Shown one piece after another: positions 5,986-6,961 of a stretch of 6,961 bases of DNA. This DNA comes from Chloroflexota bacterium (lineage in GTDB: Bacteria > Chloroflexota > Dehalococcoidia > DSTF01 > JACRBR01). The position numbers and the translations under genes were made by a program. The DNA lies in NCBI GenBank assembly GCA_025355835.1, contig JANXYW010000114.1:1-6961 (forward strand), read 5' to 3'. Each line of letters starts with the position of its first letter. The stretch's first letter is position 1. The notes under the pieces are model-generated. The model did no database searches and was not told the origin of the DNA. It worked only from the letters and a program-made list of their open reading frames with translations.

Positions 5986-6438
5986 ATGAGGCTGGCATTC
6001 GCGGTCTCGGTAGTTGTTCTTGGCGTGAGCGCGGCCGCTGTCTCAGTCGCCGTTGCTTCAGGCGCTGCGACGTCCCATAGCGATTCCTCAGCCACAGCCG
6101 CATTGACGGCGCCGTGCCCCGCAGCCACTGCCCAAACGGTCGCGCAAACCGCCCCCGTTGCGCCGCCACCCGTCGAGTCCGCCGCTCCCGCCACGATCAA
6201 GATGCCGTCGACGGGTAGCGCCGGACTACTTCCTGGCAGCCGAAGCGTTGAAGCGCAGAGCGCCCCAAACTGCGTATCGCCAACACCCGCGGCGGCGCCG
6301 GCCACGCCGACCGTCACCGCAACAGCGGAGGTGCCGGCGACACCGACCGTCACACCAGGGCCCGACGCAAACATCCCGGACCTCGGCGGCGGTCCGATCA
6401 GCGGCGGCGGCACCAGCCCAGGCGGCTACGGGTACTAG
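5986..6438 (+). CDS. Secreted Ala/Pro/Thr-rich low-complexity protein
   Basis: This 150-residue protein has a signal peptide (MRLAFAVSVVVLGVSAAAVSVAVASGA, with cleavage likely after about residue 25) followed by an unstructured Ala/Pro/Thr/Ser-rich chain and a Gly-rich tail ending GGGTSPGGYGY. Two cysteines (in TAPCPAA and APNCVSP) could form a disulfide. A PATPTVT unit occurs twice, 12 residues apart (DNA 6297-6318 and 6333-6354, 19 of 22 bases the same). An internal MPSTGSAG is similar to a sortase-like LPxTG but lies mid-protein with no following hydrophobic and basic tail, so it is not a sorting signal. AAGGGGAG lies 5-6 nt before the ATG. No enzyme domain; probably a surface or spacer protein. 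The 146 bp upstream hold no other gene. Confidence 0.65.
   Translation: MRLAFAVSVVVLGVSAAAVSVAVASGAATSHSDSSATAALTAPCPAATAQTVAQTAPVAPPPVESAAPATIKMPSTGSAGLLPGSRSVEAQSAPNCVSPTPAAAPATPTVTATAEVPATPTVTPGPDANIPDLGGGPISGGGTSPGGYGY
6297..6354 (+). repeat. Short direct repeat within the secreted protein gene
   Basis: Two 22-bp units at 6297-6318 and 6333-6354 agree at 19 positions and are spaced 36 bp apart, in frame, each encoding PATPTVT. They extend the Pro/Thr-rich linker and look like a small internal duplication. Confidence 0.6.
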
Positions 6439-6558
6439 TTCTACCGCCGACCCCGGAGCAAGGGCGTTCAAGCTCGCAGATCCGTCGCGAGTCAAACACC
6501 GAGAAGCGAGTTGCAATTTCGCAGGGTTCGTCGACGCCGACGGCTTGCGCGGTAACTC

Positions 6559-6645
6559 TGGTACCGGGGGTGGGATTTGAACCCACAAGGTCTTGCGACC
6601 GACGGATTTTAAGTCCGCTGCGTATGCCAGTTCCGCCACCCCGGC
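6559..6645 (-). tRNA. tRNA-Leu(TAA)
   Basis: This is a complete 87-nt tRNA with encoded CCA. Read on the minus strand, the acceptor strand GCCGGGG (6645-6639) pairs with CCCCGGT, with G1-U72 as a wobble. The anticodon loop is CTTAAAA with anticodon TAA at 6611-6609. The long variable arm GGTC-GCAA-GACC marks class II, and the T-arm is GTGGG-TTCAAAT-CCCAC, with discriminator A and CCA at 6561-6559. A long variable arm, a TAA anticodon and A73 fit leucine. No U-rich terminator is visible in the 120 bp between it and the secreted-protein stop, and no clear promoter upstream. Confidence 0.95.
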
Positions 6646-6961
6646 TCGACGTCGCGTCGGCGATTCACCGATTGCCGCCCCTGACGAGACAAGAATACCC
6701 GAGTAGCGATCCCGAGAGTGCGGTGCCAACATCGCATGTCCAGCTCACCGCATCCGATCGGCGATGCTATCGAATGCGTCCCACTTCCGAAGATTCCCAA
6801 CATGACTGCTATCTTTTTTGCCCAAGCGTACATTTTGTACACCTTTTTCTATTGACACGGCATCCATCGGAAGCGCACAATCGCGTTCATGAAGATCCGA
6901 GGTGCGGTACTCAGCCACCGCCTTCGGATCGCATGTCACACGCCTGGAACCCCCGCCAGGC
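6646..6961. other. Right-edge region without a convincing gene
   Basis: Little can be supported in these 316 bases. A GTACA-TTT-TGTAC dyad lies at 6828-6840 in an unusually AT-rich patch (about 6812-6855). A perfect -35 TTGACA (6852-6857) is followed after 18 nt by CACAAT (6876-6881), a possible rightward promoter; an ATG at 6889 only 7 nt past it would need a leaderless message. The 20 bases at the edge (6942-6961) form a 6-bp GCCTGG/CCAGGC hairpin. Confidence 0.4.
6745..6960 (-). CDS. Doubtful partial reading frame running in from the right edge
   Basis: On the minus strand a frame is open from the edge to a TGA at 6745-6747, about 71 residues, ending DAFDSIADRMR. The residue mix is protein-like (charged, with few Arg/Pro runs), unlike the high-GC shadow frames nearby. 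However only about half of the third positions are G or C, well below the SDR and Rieske genes, and there is no recognisable domain. It could be the C-terminal end of an acquired gene, or non-coding. The GTG at 6939 has no ribosome binding site. Confidence 0.25.
   Translation of the reverse strand, partial: PGGGSRRVTCDPKAVAEYRTSDLHERDCALPMDAVSIEKGVQNVRLGKKDSSHVGNLRKWDAFDSIADRMR

Noticed and set aside
6199..6225. Sortase LPxTG-like signal in the secreted protein
   Set aside because: The motif is MPSTG, lies mid-protein, and is not followed by a membrane segment and basic tail.
6226..6732. Minus-strand frame containing GVAELAYAADLKSVG
   Set aside because: It is a translation of tRNA-Leu, a well-known false gene.
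1..6961. CRISPR array, insertion sequence or transposase
   Set aside because: No regularly spaced repeats, no terminal inverted repeats and no transposase or integrase reading frame were seen.

Overview
The window is high-GC bacterial DNA with strong Shine-Dalgarno sequences, bacterial lipoprotein and signal-peptide N-termini, two tRNA signals and a mix of redox enzymes (Rieske oxygenase, MOSC protein, SDR). The short CGG-type lipobox protein, the secreted Ala/Pro/Thr-rich protein with an internal PSTGS stretch, and the SDR/Rieske content would fit a Chloroflexota (Dehalococcoidia-like) environmental genome. That is an impression only; no phylogenetic marker gene is present.

Left part (1-1058): a possible C-terminal gene end (2-76), a small lipoprotein on the minus strand (123-455) and a small XRE-type helix-turn-helix regulator on the plus strand (534-752). 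The last two are divergent and share a near-perfect 23-bp palindrome (485-507), a likely operator. At 1015-1058 lies a 44-nt 3' fragment of tRNA-Cys(GCA), from the anticodon loop to the CCA end, followed by a strong intrinsic terminator (1070-1105). The 5' half of the tRNA is missing. This is what the distal end of a tRNA-integrated element looks like: the element would lie to the left (regulator and lipoprotein inside it) and the original chromosome to the right. No integrase is visible in the window.

Middle part (1141-4472, minus strand): a short right-handed beta-helix protein whose signal peptide is in a different frame from its body (apparent frameshift), then a Rieske non-haem iron oxygenase alpha subunit (1986-3020), a DinB/maleylpyruvate-isomerase-like protein (3092-3679) and a MOSC protein (3720-4472). 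The last three are tightly spaced, each with a ribosome binding site, in the order MOSC -> DinB -> Rieske, and look like an operon. A short-chain dehydrogenase (4567-5424) is read divergently from a shared 94-bp intergenic region. Together they suggest an oxidative catabolic or detoxifying set, but the substrate cannot be read from the sequence.

Right part (5425-6961): a zinc-ribbon + DUF4177-like small protein (5501-5839), a secreted low-complexity protein (5986-6438), a complete tRNA-Leu(TAA) on the minus strand (6559-6645), and about 316 bases to the right edge with only a doubtful partial reading frame.
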